From NCBI RefSeq assembly GCF_022605165.1, contig NC_063074.1, positions 1,081,501-1,145,500 on the forward strand: a stretch of DNA of 64,000 nt, given 5' to 3'. Position 1 is the first letter of the stretch; every line of letters begins with the position of its first letter. The notes beneath the pieces are model-generated. The model was not told where the DNA came from and did no database searches. It was given only the letters and a program-made list of their open reading frames with translations. Made by a program: the position numbers and the translations under genes. This stretch comes from Purpureocillium takamizusanense. Taxonomy: Eukaryota; Ascomycota; Sordariomycetes; Hypocreales; Ophiocordycipitaceae. This document shows positions 43,512-55,353 of the stretch, one piece after another.

Positions 43512-44516
43512 TCAAAAGATCTTGCTCAGAACGCGCGTGACACGCTCGGGCTGCTCCTCAGCATCCGCCTTCTTAATCTGCTGCACCTGCTTAAACGTCC
43601 GCGCCCGCTCCGGCTTGCCGCCCGAGAGCGTAGCGGCAGCGGTCCTGGTGTCGTCGTCGTCGCCGCCGCCGCCGCCCTCGGCATCGGCAGCCTTGCGCTT
43701 CTTGGACTTGGCCTGCATGCCGTCGAGCATCTTGGCCTTCTCCACGTTGCGCACAAATTCCTTGTTCTCCTTGGTCGCCTTGCTGATCTCAGCCCTCATG
43801 CGGCTGGCGCGCTCGGCGTTCTCAGCCGCGATCTGCTCCGTGAGGTGGTGCCACTTGAAGCCCTTGAGGTAGACGAGGTTCCAGATGTCATCGTGGTAGT
43901 AGCTGCCCTTCTTGCCGCCGATGATGCGCGCGTTGAGCAGCTCGCATACGGCCTTGGCGTCCTTTTTGCGCACAAACTCGACCCATCCCTCCGTGTAGAG
44001 GCGCTTCTTGTTGCCTCCCGCGCGGACGCGGCGCGCATGCGAGACGGGGTCCTCGGGCGCCAGAAAGGTGCGGTTGATGGTGCCGTAGGGCTCCAGCAGA
44101 GATCGGATCTTGGCGGGCTTCATGAATGGTGGTATCCGCGAGAGGAAGACGACGCCCGACTTCTTGATGGCCTTGTCGGTGGCGATCAGGTTCTTCTTGG
44201 TCAGTGGCCTCGTGACGTCTGGGAGCTCCGTGTCCGGGGCTGATTTTGTCTTTTTGGAATTGGTTTTTGAGGCTCGTGTCTGGTCTCCGTCCTTTATTTC
44301 GGTGGCTCTGCTTGATTCGCCTTGCTCGTCGTCGTCTTCCGCGTCGCTTGCGTCGTGCCCGGCGTCGCTGATCACATCGTCCTCGTCGCTGTCGACCTTG
44401 CGTCGCTTTGTGCTGCGGCCGCCCTTGGCCACTTCGTCGTCGGAGTCGTAGCCGCTAGCCTGGTCATCCTCGCTGTCGGACGCGTCGAGAAACTCGTTCT
44501 TCTTTGGCGGAGCCAT
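43512..44516 (-). CDS. ESF2: Pre-rRNA processing protein ESF2 (ABT1 family)
   Basis: A single frame of 334 aa from the ATG at 44516 (MAPPKKNEFLDASDSEDD). An ATG 17 codons upstream (44567) is less likely because the conserved start is absent there. The N-terminal ~110 residues are acidic and low-complexity with KRRKVDSDEDD. Then comes an RNA-recognition-type domain: SGVVFLSRIPPFMKPAKIRSLL, YGTINRTFLAPED, the basic insertion KKRLYTEGWVEFVRKKDAK, and YYHDDIWNLVYLKGFKWHHL, a hallmark of ESF2/ABT1. The C-terminus is charged and helical. ESF2 works with Dbp8 in the 18S pre-rRNA processome in the nucleolus. The upstream region carries the CTTATCGATAAG element. Confidence 0.93.
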   Translation of the reverse strand: MAPPKKNEFLDASDSEDDQASGYDSDDEVAKGGRSTKRRKVDSDEDDVISDAGHDASDAEDDDEQGESSRATEIKDGDQTRASKTNSKKTKSAPDTELPDVTRPLTKKNLIATDKAIKKSGVVFLSRIPPFMKPAKIRSLLEPYGTINRTFLAPEDPVSHARRVRAGGNKKRLYTEGWVEFVRKKDAKAVCELLNARIIGGKKGSYYHDDIWNLVYLKGFKWHHLTEQIAAENAERASRMRAEISKATKENKEFVRNVEKAKMLDGMQAKSKKRKAADAEGGGGGDDDDTRTAAATLSGGKPERARTFKQVQQIKKADAEEQPERVTRVLSKIF

Positions 44517-45127
44517 GGCGTCGCTGGTGCGTGAGGTGCGATCAAGGAACGAACCTGGTTGCTTCATTCCGCGACCACAGGCAGGCAGTACTCGGGCGCT
44601 GGAGAAAAATGGTGTGCCTTATCGATAAGCCCGGTAGGTGGGTTGGGAAGGCGGCATGAGACGCCATTGGCTTAGAAAGGCCAAATGGAGGGGTTCTCAG
44701 TGCATCAATTCCGCGTGCAAGGGCCGCCCGCCTGAGAATCGTTATGTAGGGACATGGCAATGGTTGGCAACGCTGGCCGCCGCCCATAATTTGCAATGTT
44801 TCCCTAGGTAATTGCTGATGTCTGGTCAAGCGGTCGTCTACCATGTCTCGCAAAGCCGGCTTCGTGAGCACCTACGATGGCGGGGTGGCGGCGGGACCGA
44901 ACTCGGTGCGCGGTTGCGCGGCAGGCGGCTAATCAGATGGAGCAAGAGATGCCGGCGCATCCCCCCCGAGACGCTGGGCGGGTGGCGCGGGGCAGGTATA
45001 TGTCATGGCAAGCTCCCCTCCATCGCGACTGCCTCATGAGCACCTCGTACATCGACAACCTTGACCTTGCCCCCTCCCACCAAGCACCGCTTTCTGCTCG
45101 TCCGGACGCCATCACACGCACCCCATC
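44517..45127. other. Divergent promoter region between ESF2 and the aldehyde dehydrogenase gene
   Basis: No gene seen. It carries the palindrome at 44618-44629 and a C-rich leader just before the ALDH ATG. Confidence 0.55.
44618..44629. promoter_or_regulatory. Palindromic element CTTATCGATAAG upstream of ESF2
   Basis: Perfect 12-bp palindrome 101 bp upstream of the ESF2 ATG, identical to the elements before DBP7 and EMC4. Confidence 0.55.
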
Positions 45128-46664
45128 ATGTCTGTCGAAGTCATCAACACCATCTCCCCCACCACCAACGAGGCCATCATCACCCGCAACGGGGCCTCGG
45201 CGGCCGACCTCGAGCAGCTGCCCAAGGTCGCCACCGAAGCCTTTGAGAGCTTCCGCAAAACTACGCTCAAGGAGAGGCAGGACATTGTCAGGAAGTTCCT
45301 CAAGGGCCTTGGCGACCATGAGAGCGAGCTGGCCCAGGAGCTGACGGTGCAGATGGGCCGACCCATCGCCTTCACCGGCAAAGAGATTAGCACGGCGGTC
45401 AAACGCGGCGAGTATCTGCTCAAGATCAGCGACGAGGCTCTCAAGGACACGGACGGCGAACCGGAGAAGGGCTTCAAGCGCTTCATTCGCAAGGTGCCCG
45501 TCGGACCCGTGCTCATCATCTTTGCGTGGAATGTGAGTTTGCTACCTTGCACGCCAAGCCCGAGCTCGGACTGACTGCCCATCTCATGTAGTACCCCTAC
45601 TTGATTCTCGTCAACTCCCTGATCCCCGCTATTCTGGCGGGCAACACGGTCATTCTCAAGCCCTCGCCCCAGACCCCCACCATCGTGGAGCGCGTGACTC
45701 AGATATTCTCCGATGCTGGGCTGCCCAAGGGTGTGCTGCAGTACTTCCACTGCGGCTCCCCTACCGTCATGGAGACGATTGTGCGGGACCCGAGGATCGC
45801 TCTGGTCTGCTTCACAGGCTCCGTGGCTGGCGGCTTGGCCGTGCAAAAGGCTGCTGCCGACCGCATCGTCAACGTCGGCCTCGAGCTGGGCGGCAAAGAC
45901 CCGGCCTACATCAGAGAAGACGTGGACATTGATTGGGCAGCCGAGGAGATTGTTGACGGCGCCATCTTCAATTCGGGCCAGAGCTGCTGCTCGCTGGAGA
46001 GGGTGTACGTGAATGAAAAGATTCACGACGGGTTTATTGCAGCGGTGCAGAAGGTGCTCAAGGGCTACAAGCTGGGCGATCCGTTTGACAAGGCCACTCA
46101 CGTGGGACCCGTTATTTCCAAGCGTTCCAAGGAGACGATTCAGTCGCACATCAAGGACGCCTTAGACAAGGGCGCCAAGGATGCGACGCCGGCAAACGAG
46201 AGCTTCGCGAACCCTCCGCCCAAGGGCAACTTTGTGAAACCGACACTGCTGACGGGCGTCGATCACTCCATGACGGTGATGACGGAGGAGACGTTCGGCC
46301 CGGTGATTCCCATCATGAAGGTCAAGAGCGATGCCGAGGCCATCAAGCTCATGAACGACAGCGAGTTCGGACTGACGGCCAGTATTTGGACCAAGGACAC
46401 GGGCAAGGGCTACGAGCTGGCCGAGGAGGTGGAGGCGGGGACTGTATTCGTTAATCGATGCGATTATCCTAGTCCGGTATGTCTCTCGAGCGATGAGGGA
46501 AGGGTCGGCATGACGAATGCAAAGGGCAGACAGCTAACCACGGAGCACAGGATCTGGCGTGGACGGGGTACAAGAATTCGGGCAAGGGTCAGACACTGGG
46601 GCGATTCGGCTTCGACCAATTTGTCAAGTCCAAGAGCTTCCACGTCAAGGACTACCCCAAGTAA
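45128..46664 (+). CDS. NAD(P)-dependent aldehyde dehydrogenase
   Basis: Three exons: 45128-45532, 45592-46476 and 46551-46664. Introns of 59 and 74 bp, both phase 0, give 467 aa, within the ALDH range. The ALDH fold motifs are in order: NTVILKPSPQTP, FTGSVAGG (cofactor loop), LELGGKDPAYI with catalytic Glu233, and FNSGQSCCSLERV with catalytic Cys267. Further on come EETFGPV and, after the last intron, the C-terminal GYKNSGKGQTLGRFGFDQF. It has no targeting peptide and is probably cytosolic. The Cys-Cys pair and the sequence around it suggest a broad-specificity or semialdehyde-type enzyme, but the substrate cannot be fixed. A run-on reading past 46476 would give a wrong C-terminus, so the last intron is needed. 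Confidence 0.93.
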
Positions 46665-49527
46665 AGCAGGCAAAGAAGACGAGTCGAGTCGCAAGGGAAG
46701 GGGCGGCGCGACAGGCGTGGTGGAACTGGTGTCACCGGGGGCACTGCCTGGGACGGTTCGCCAGGAGCGGGCAAGCTGAGATTTTGATGAGACGTGCTGA
46801 CGATTAGCGAGAGACGAGGTCGCCCTTTGCGAGCCGGGGACCCTTGCCGGACATTTGCGTGAAATTGGGCCGGTACCGAGATCGCGGTCGAATCCGCCAC
46901 TAGAAGCCTTTATATGGCGTTGGGCTGTGTCATGGACGGGGGGCGGCGGATGCTCGGTCGGATGTTGGCACGAGAGGGATGGCAGGGGCAGCAGGACCAG
47001 GACACGGCGGTGGTTTATGAAGATTGGGCGTGAATGCCGACGGGCGTGATGGTGTCTGGCGGAGGCTCGCATGCTCGCTAGGGGAGCGAGACAAGACCGG
47101 GTCCCCCCCACTGGCGAAGGCAAGGGAGAAGCGACAGAGTGGTTGGATTCACGGCGTCCGTGAATTAGCAGTCGGGCAGCTAGTCAGTCAGTCAGTCGGA
47201 GCAGACGCCTCGGGAGAGGAGCAACAGAGGGCGCGCCAACGTCAATGCACTCGTTTTGGCAGGGGTCGGGGCGCCTCAGCCCTCTGCAATTACCAGGCCA
47301 ACGGTCAGGTTGGTGAAGGGGTCGGGATCGCCCTGCAGCTGGGCGGCCCCCAACCTACCTATCTTGTGATGCCAGGCGGGCCTCGGGCCAGGGACCCAGC
47401 CAGCTGTGTGTCGGAACCCCCGAAACGTGCATTCACGGATCCCATTTGGGACGTGCCGTGACGTTCGTGGGTGCGTGCGTGCTGGCAGGGCGTCGTCTGG
47501 TGATGGATGGGTGGTTGTGTTTGGGCACGAGCCACTGACTGACTGCATGGGTGGTGGATGACAGTTTGCGGGCGAGACGCGCGATGCGACGCCCTGGATT
47601 CCAGCAACGGCGGGCGCGGCATTCCAGCCAGCCGGCCGGCCAGAGCTCGTGTCCCGAAACGAGACGGGGGGGGAGAGAGAGAGTGAAGGAGTGGCAGTGC
47701 GTGCGTGCGTGCGGAGGAGGCAGTCTGTTGCTGCAACTGGGGTTGGTGTTGGGTCTCGGGCGGGCCGCTGTTCGTGAGCGCGCGTCTCAGACGATACGTA
47801 TGCGGGACCCTCTTTTCCTGCCATTGCCCCTGTTACGGTTCGAGGGCATTCGAGGTAGGATGGGACGTATGTACAACTAGTAACTTAGTACGTTTGCACT
47901 CGTGAGTCGTCCATCGTCTGGGTCGCCCAGCCGCCGCCGCCCTTGAAGTGGGTGTTGTCAAGGCAAGGAAGGGGACTGCTGCAGACACACACACACACTT
48001 GTCAGTCAAGTCCATGTCTGTCTGCCCTTATTTTTCCCCTTTGCGACGACGACGGGCGTGCCTTGCATACAGCACGTAGTAGCAGTAGTAATAGTAGTGG
48101 TAGATGACGGCAGGCGTGGGCGTGGCGTGTTGGCAACGCGTGGGTGTTACCTCGTTGTACGTTACCTTATACTAATACGACTTGTGTGCTGCTCGTGTGC
48201 CCTTTTCCCGTCCATCCGCTGCCTCTGCATGCACTCTCGCTCTTTTGCCTCTTTGCCTTTTTTCACTCACAAACATCACCGGTCCGCTACGGTACGGTCC
48301 AGTCCAGTCCAGCCCAGTGCAGTTCAACTCAGTCTGTGCTGTTCACAAAGCATCTTGACGTGGACGGTGTTCTTTTTTAATTTTCCCCTTCTTCTTCTTC
48401 TTCTTCTCTTTTTTGTGTGCCCGTTTCCTGCCGAGACGTACCTTTTTGTCGTCGTCGTCGTCGTCGTCTCTGGCGTGTCGCTCCTTCCTTGACACCTTCT
48501 CTTTTTGTGTGGCCGGTTCCGACGCCTCGAATCGTCCGTCGAGTCTCTCGCTCTTCACCGTACAACACACACACCATTACTACTACGAAGTACTCTCTCC
48601 TGCATCGACCGCTCGCTCGCCCGAACGCCCCGGCGTTGCGCGTCTGACACAATCTCGTCTCCGACAGCCCGGTCCGCCAGCTCTACCGTGCCGCTCGCCT
48701 GATTTTCCGTTTTCGAGATCGCGTCTCCTGCTCCGCCCGCCAACGACGCCCCCCCGTTTGGGAACGAGACGCAGCAGCAGCATCACCACCCAGGACCTGG
48801 TCTGTTGTGTGCGTGTGTGTGCGTAGGTACGCGCGCGTGGTGTTTCAATACTACTTCAGCTACCTGCTGCCTGCTCCAATACATACGTACATCGCGTGCG
48901 GCGTGGTCCCCGGGCAAGAACAGAAAGAAAGCAAGCAAGCAAGGAAGCAAAAGCATCTCAAACGACCAGGACCAGCAGCAGCACACGGACACACGCCCCT
49001 CCCCCTGTTCGGTCGACCCAGACCACCGGAATCGGCGCCTCCCCCTTGTCGTGGCTGCCTTTGGCTTGCGGACGTGTGTAGTAGTCGCTTGTATTTGCTT
49101 TTTGCTGCCGCGCTCGTGGTGCCCCGGGTGCGTGGCTCTCGAAAAACCGACAGCGGGCATTGAGCCGTTCAAGGAAGAGAAACTATTCTTGTCGAATTTA
49201 TCATCGTCGTCATCGGTCAACCAGACGGTCGGGAACTCGACGGCAGCTCACACAGCAGCATCTTGCTTCCACCCCCCCTTCTTTCTTTCACTTCTTTCGC
49301 TCTCTTTGTCCGACCACTACTGCTACGTACTTGGTACCACCATTACTTTCATCTCTCGTCTTTAATATTGCCTTGATCGGTCTCCCGTTCTCATCTCCAT
49401 TCTTTTCAGCCTTCCTATTTCGCAGGTGCCTCCGAGCGCACCCTGGATTGCAAGCCACCGCTGCCTCGCCCGCCCGTCCGTCCGCCGTTGTTCGGCGCAG
49501 CCGCCACCAACACGCAGCAGCAGCCGT

Positions 49528-49563
<36 letters not shown>

Positions 49564-50690
49564 AGCTCGGACACGGACAGGGCACAAGCACCAGCACCAG
49601 CACCGGCACCAGCCCCAACAGGAACAGGAGCAGGAAACAACAACAAAAAACAAAACGTTGACCGAACGGACCGACAGACGGACAGACACGAGGAGACAGA
49701 CGCCTCTTGTTGCGTGTCCTGTCCTGCCCCGTCTCCACGGACCATCCATCACACATCCCTCCTTCGCCTCGTCACATCGCACCACGTTTGGGTGTGTGCC
49801 GACACACCACACGGCTTACTGTACTGTTGTTTCTGACTTGACTTTTTGGCCGAAAGCCCGGTCCCTCTCGCAGGACCCAATTCTCCCTCTCTCTTGTCTG
49901 TCTTTGAATCTCGTTCTTTCTCTCCCTCCTTCTCTTTCTCTCCCTCCCTCGCATCATCAACAGCAGCAGCGGCAGTACCAAAAAAGAAAGACCGAGAAAA
50001 AAAACCAACAAAAGTCATCATCAATCACCGGCATCATCTCCTTCTTCATCCATCGGCAAACACCCGGGGCATACATACAATAGTATTCTTGTAATCACTA
50101 GCGACATTGCGCGTCCCGTTTCTTTTTTTTCAACCCCAACCGGGCAAGCAAGACATCCACCGGCGCCCACCGACACCACCACCACCACCCATCACGCCCA
50201 TCACACCACCAACGACCGCCATCGACAGGCAACCAACACCTTAAATCGGCCTTGACACCCTCTTCGGTGACCCCCCTGCTACCGGTTACCAGATTGCTGG
50301 GTCTCCTTGGCGCGCCATCTTCCTCTCCTCCCTCGCCCGTCTTATAAGATATCACATCCGCATCGCATCGTATCGCATCGCATCGCCTCCTGTCACTGTT
50401 GGCCGCCTAAATTTCACCCGTTTTATTGCTTATATACCCCTCAGCCGTTGCGCGGGACCCGGCCGAACCGACCTGTCGGTAGCAGCTCTCGCGCTCTACT
50501 CTTTCCTTTTACTTGCTTTTTTTTCTTCAGCAGCACCGGCATCGACACCACCGCGTCAGCAGCCCGTAATTCCTCCTTGATCGTACCCTCCTCACTCTCT
50601 CAGGAGGCCACGCACACGCACATATATATATTTGCCCCCACCACGGGCCCATCTCTTCGGTTTCCGTCTCGCCGCCTCCCGCGCGTCTAC
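46665..50690. other. 4-kb gene-less region; right half a pyrimidine-rich leader-like stretch
   Basis: 46665-48000 shows no gene. From about 48000 to 50690 the + strand is rich in C and T with poly-TTC, CTCTC, TCGTCG and CAG tracts (about 48388-48412, 48450-48468, 49512-49566, 49910-49950). Long frames here are compositional artefacts of these repeats. This composition is typical of unusually long 5' leaders of fungal regulatory genes, so part of it may be transcribed with the downstream 109-aa gene. Confidence 0.5.
49512..49566. repeat. Imperfect CAG trinucleotide repeat
   Basis: CAG units with CCG, TAG and CAA interruptions, in a region without a supported gene. Confidence 0.85.
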
Positions 50691-51192
50691 ATGTGTCTAA
50701 AGGACAACGCCAGGATGCTCTGCTCGCGTGTTCAGACCTTGCTGCAGCGTCGGCGCAAGCATAAGAGGGTTCCCATGGAAATTGTGAGTATTCCCATGAA
50801 TTCAGTCCGCGGCTTCTGGTGCTGCTACTGCTTCATCTGGTTACCCCAGTCTCTCTTGCTCATGCTGACAATCTCTCCCAGTCCGCTCCCTTTGACCTCA
50901 AGCACGAGCCCGTCTGCCTGCCAGGCGTGTCCGAGGATGAGTACGACACTTGCCGCCCCTCGAGCGTCACGTCACACAAATGCCGGCTCTGCTGACACTT
51001 TTTTGAACGTCTAGGATCTCCATCCTCCGCGAAAAGGCCGCCGCCAGCCGCATCGGCGTCTTCGAGTACATGCCCTCGCGCTCCCGCTCGCCCTCTCTGC
51101 ACAAGATCTCGCGTCCGATTCGCACGCCGTCCCCTGCCGTCATGACGTCGCTGCCGCCGCACGTTGCCGTCCCCGCGCGGCCGGTGTGGTGA
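50691..51192 (+). CDS. Small basic protein of unknown function (109 aa)
   Basis: Three exons: 50691-50783, 50882-50940 and 51015-51192. Introns of 98 bp (phase 0) and 74 bp (phase 2) have good GT-AG ends and keep the frame across both junctions, which is the main evidence that this is a gene. The product has a basic start (MCLKDNARM..., then QRRRKHKRVPMEI). A central piece follows (SAPFDLKHEPVCLPGVSEDE, then ISILREKAAASRIGVFEYMP), which looks conserved. The tail is Ser/Pro/Arg-rich with SRSRSPSLHK and RTPSP, possible phosphorylation sites. I do not recognise a domain. Its position after a 2.5-kb pyrimidine-rich stretch suggests a regulated transcript. It converges on ERG8. Confidence 0.62.
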
Positions 51193-52177
51193 GACAATCG
51201 CCGAGACCACCAACATCATCACTATCAATCCACTCGTCGTCAATGCCGGCCGTCTTCGTTCTTTACAGCAACACCATCCATTGGTATAATCTCGTCCGTC
51301 TGCCGACAAAACCACATGCCTTTTTCTTCCTTACGAAGTATACCTATCATGTCGACAGTCGACCTAGTCGGCAGTGTAATAACACCAACAACATCAACAG
51401 CCACTATTCAAAGTCACCAAAAAACAAAAAAAGGGGACTACCTACCACTAGACTGCAACAGAGCGGCAGCAACAGCACGTGTTTTCTTCAGCCCTTTCTT
51501 TCTTCTGTCTCTTTGTGTGTCTCGGTTGTGCAAGAGGAACCAGGCGGGGAAAGGGGATCTGGCGTACCTCGCGTGGGAAACTCCTTTGGGTTTCTTTTTC
51601 CTTTCTCGGGATTTCTTTTTGTCTTGAGTGTCTTTTGCAGTTTCACCCGTTGTTCTGGCTCCATCGCGGCACAGAAACGGAGGTTTGATGGGACGGGACG
51701 TCAGATTTGTACGATACAGACGGGGAAACGGCCTCGGGGAAAAGAAGGCAAGGGGGCGCTGCGGGAGGGCAAAAGGAGGGATCACTTTTACTAGACGGGG
51801 GAAACTGGCTTGGGCCTCGGAAGACGGGCATGGGAAACGGGAATGGGCACAAGGGAAAGGAACATGATTATGGCTACGCAGGTACAGGGACGGGAGGAAA
51901 CGACATGCATGCATGCACGCATGGTTTTCTTTGCAGAAATTTGTCCTCGGCGTGGTCCGTCACTGTAGACTAGATTAATAAGAATAGAAACAGTCACCAG
52001 TGTCTGGAACGATTTGAGGGGAAAAGAAGTCTGTCCAGGCTTGACCTTGTCTCGTCGAGTCTGGATCGCTGGCATTTCCCTTCCTTCTTCTGTGTATGTG
52101 TTATTATATGCGTCAAGTAGCACGTACGGTCAAGACTACACATCTTCATTTTTGTGTGTATGAACACGTCATCAACA
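51193..52177. other. 3' flanks between the small gene and ERG8
   Basis: No supported gene. A/T-rich tracts near 51960-52110 (for example TTATTATATG) may hold 3'-processing signals of both convergent genes. Confidence 0.5.
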
Positions 52178-53792
52178 TCACGCCAGCCACCCGCGGTACT
52201 CGTCCAGGCTCTCGAGGCGAACCCCCTCGGTCTCGCCCTTGACGTCGAGCAGCCGGACGCGCGACCCCTTCCCGCCGTCCCGGCTCCACGCGGCGAGCCG
52301 CGCCTCGACCCTGCGGACCGTGTCGCCGCCGTCGTCGTCGCGCATCAGCAGCGCCAGCGCGTCGTAGCCGCCCGCCCCGGGCACGACGCCGCCGTAGACG
52401 CCCTCGACGCCGCCCAGCGCGTCCAGCAGCTCCGTCTGCGCCTCGGGCTCGACGGGCACGCCGCTGCGGCGGCCCATGTCGCGGACGCGCTCCCGCACCG
52501 CGGCCAGCAGGCCGGGCAGCTCGTCGGCCCGCCCGTGGCGCAGGGCCGCCGCGAGCGCCTCGTTGCGGTGCTGCAGCTCGTCCCAGAGCTGCGTCGCCCG
52601 CTCGGCGTCGTCGCCGGCGCGCCACGCGAGCATCTTCTTGACCATGCCGACCGTCTGGCTGCCGCAGTCGACGTCGCACATGCGCAGCGCCACGCCCGCC
52701 GGAAGGCGCAGGTCGTCGTCGCCGCCTTCGATCTCGACGTCCCACGTCGAGGCTGCGTCGTCGACCGTCGCGACGAGCCGGTCGCTGAAGCCGGGAGCGC
52801 CCGGCTCGGGCAGCCCGGCGAGGACGGCGGGCGAGAATCGCCGGTACGTGCAGGAGCCGTAGACGGCGGCCGCGACGTCGAAACCGGACCCGACCTTGCC
52901 CTGGGCCGCGCAGTGCGCCGCCTGCGCGAGGTTGTGCAGCGTGCGACGGCCCTCGGGCGTCGAGGCGTCGAAGGCGTCGCGCGGGAGGTAGTGGCTGAGC
53001 AGCGCCGCCGTGAGCGACGTGACGAGCGCCGCCGAGGAGCCCAGCCCCGTCTTGTTGGCGCCGCTCAGCGGCACGGCGAACTTGGCGAAGCGGCCCCTGG
53101 CTGGGTCGGCCGGCGTGGGTGTCGACTGCGAGTAGTAGTCATTGTCGGCAAGGACGATGAGGCGCGCCGCGCTGATCCGACCCCCGGCCGAGTGCGCGGC
53201 AATGTAGGTGAGCGCATAGCTCAGTGTTGTCTCAACAAACGAGTTGGCTTGTATTTTGGAGCCCCTACGCGCGCGAAAGCGAAAAGACATGTGCGTGTCA
53301 GCGAGATGGATCGGCCTTGGTCGGACGACATGTGAGTGTAACCTCCTCCCGCCGTGCGAGATGTCCGTCATATCCGTCTCGCTTCGGAACCCACCCGCGG
53401 CCGAGGAAACAGACAGAGAGGCACGCGACATCGCACAAACCGGACGGCGGCACGCGCCAAAAGGGGTTCTTTTGTTTTGGGGGACAAGGGGGGGGGGGGT
53501 TTGCTGTCTTCCAGACTCACACTTGCAGCTGCGTGACCTTGATGCCGCCACCCTCGGACGCCAAGTGGTACCCGTACCGCCACTGGGCCTCGAGGAACTG
53601 CGGGCTCTCGACGACAATTTCGTTGACCTGGACGCCCTGGCTCGTGTGGATGGCGCCCGCCACGACGTTGATGCGCGCGCTCAGCCCAAAGACGAGCCCC
53701 GTGTACTTGCGGTCCAGCACCAGGTAGCCGCCCGCCAGCAGCACCTTGCCCGGCGCCGAGACGGCCACGGTGGGGTGCAGTTGGCCGGGCAT
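52178..53792 (-). CDS. ERG8: Phosphomevalonate kinase (mevalonate pathway)
   Basis: Two exons read leftward: 53792-53521 and 53264-52178, with a 256-bp phase-2 intron; 452 aa. It phosphorylates mevalonate-5-phosphate to the diphosphate, feeding ergosterol and isoprenoid synthesis. The N-terminus has the GHMP-kinase substrate-side motif SAPGKVLLAGGYLVLD. The ATP-binding glycine-rich loop KTGLGSSAALVTS is at residues 162-174. Near the C-terminus PGAGGYDALALL is the third GHMP motif. FVETTLSYALTYI directly after the intron matches the family and confirms the join. The intron holds a run of about 13 Gs on the + strand (near 53488-53500), making it longer and odder than most here. Confidence 0.94.
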
Positions 53793-55353
53793 CGCGACGA
53801 CGACTGCGACGACGGCGGCGGCGAATGGGGCGCGCGGGCGGTGATGGTGGTGATGGTGGTGGTGGTGGTGGTGGTGAGCTCGGTGGCCCTACTCGCTCGG
53901 CCGCTGCGGCGCCAAAGCCAAAGCTGGGCGGCGCGTGGATGAGACGCTTCTCAAAAAGAAAATTCAAATCTCGCGGGCAGGACGGGAGTCGGATCGCTGA
54001 GCCGAGCGGCTTTGCCAAGGCGAGAGCTCTCGGTTGTCGATCGATGTATGTGAGATGCCGAGTGAGGCTTCAGCTCGGGGGGGCGGGGCGGAGATGGTGA
54101 AGCTCTCTCATCAAGTGAGGCCGAAGTGAGTGGGGCAAAGAGAGTTGAGAGAGGTCCGACTTGGTTGCTTAGCCGTTGGTCAAGCGCCCGAGCGGGACCA
54201 CATATACTACTAATAGTATAGCATATTGTACGGAGCAAGTTACTTTGTAACTAGTTACTACTATTTCGTACATGGTAACAAGTACGAAGTACAATGTAAT
54301 TAATCCTCGTCGCAATTGGGAGCTCCCACCCTCGCAGGCAGGCAGGTAGGCAGGCAGGTAGGCAGGCAGGTAGTGCAGGCAGGGGCGAACGACCCCGTAC
54401 CACCATTACAATTTACCACCAACCCCGCCACCACGGGGCCCTCCATTCGCAACAAGCCGTCCGCGCGGCATCGAACCGCTGCCATTAGTTTTGATCGAAG
54501 GATTGAGTGATTGATGATAGTAGATGCGGAAGACATGTTGGCACGATTGGTGCAACGCACCCCCATTCTCCCGACGAATGCTCAACGGCTACACCAGTCA
54601 CTAATGCGACACGCGATCGATTCCGTTGTACGTGGCGAAGAGCATCGTTCGCACCGGCGGTGCGGCGGTGCTATCCAAGGGAGACCGGCAACTATGGATT
54701 CAAGACTGGTTCGTCTCATCTCTAGTACGCTTCGCGGCCACCATGCCCTATACTGTAGTAGCGACGGCAAAGAGTCCCTGCATACCGACTCATCACTCAC
54801 TTACTTACCCGCGCCAGCCCGCTCCTAAACCACGGACAACTCCAGCCTCACTACTCCGTACACTTTACCAAGACCAGTTCAGTCCATGTGGCTCAGATCT
54901 CGTTGTATTAGATCTATATAATACAAGCAGCAGGGGCTTGTTCTTTACCACCTCGTCGAGGCCCTCGCTCAGGCGCCGCCGTCAACCAACTGCAACCCCT
55001 TCCCGCCTCTTGACCCCTTATGCTGCTATTTGGCCTTTTTTCATGCCGAGTGGAGATGTGTCTATCGCTGGGCTGGTCCCGCCCGACCGCCAATGCCGTC
55101 TCGTCCCGTCCTGTCTGTCTGTGCCCTGTTCCGGGCCGCCCTGCCCAAGGCTCCAGTCCCGTTTTGTAAAAAACAAATCCAAACGCCATGCCCGCATTGA
55201 ACATAGGAAAAACTCTGATACCCTCATGCAGAGCCTCTGGTCGTCTACAACGACACCCCAAACTCCTTCCTTGCTGTGAACACGAACACAATGGGGTATC
55301 AAACAAGAGGCTCGCAAAAGGCAACCGAACGCTCTCACCACTCAACCACTTCT
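53793..55353. other. Region between ERG8 start and the PPR gene stop
   Basis: No supported gene. It has a GTG/GGTGAT repeat (about 53836-53876) just upstream of ERG8, the motif-rich A/T stretch 54200-54300 with TTTCGTACATGG and AGTACGAAGTAC, and the 3 x 12-bp repeat. Confidence 0.5.
54337..54372. repeat. Tandem repeat, three exact copies of GGCAGGCAGGTA
   Basis: Perfect 12-bp head-to-tail copies, themselves made of GGCA steps. Confidence 0.95.

Noticed and set aside
49160..50083. A 307-codon + strand frame in the pyrimidine-rich stretch
   Set aside because: Its composition is Ser/Thr/Gln/Arg low complexity produced by CT and CAG tracts, with no domain, and other frames over the same repeats are equally open.
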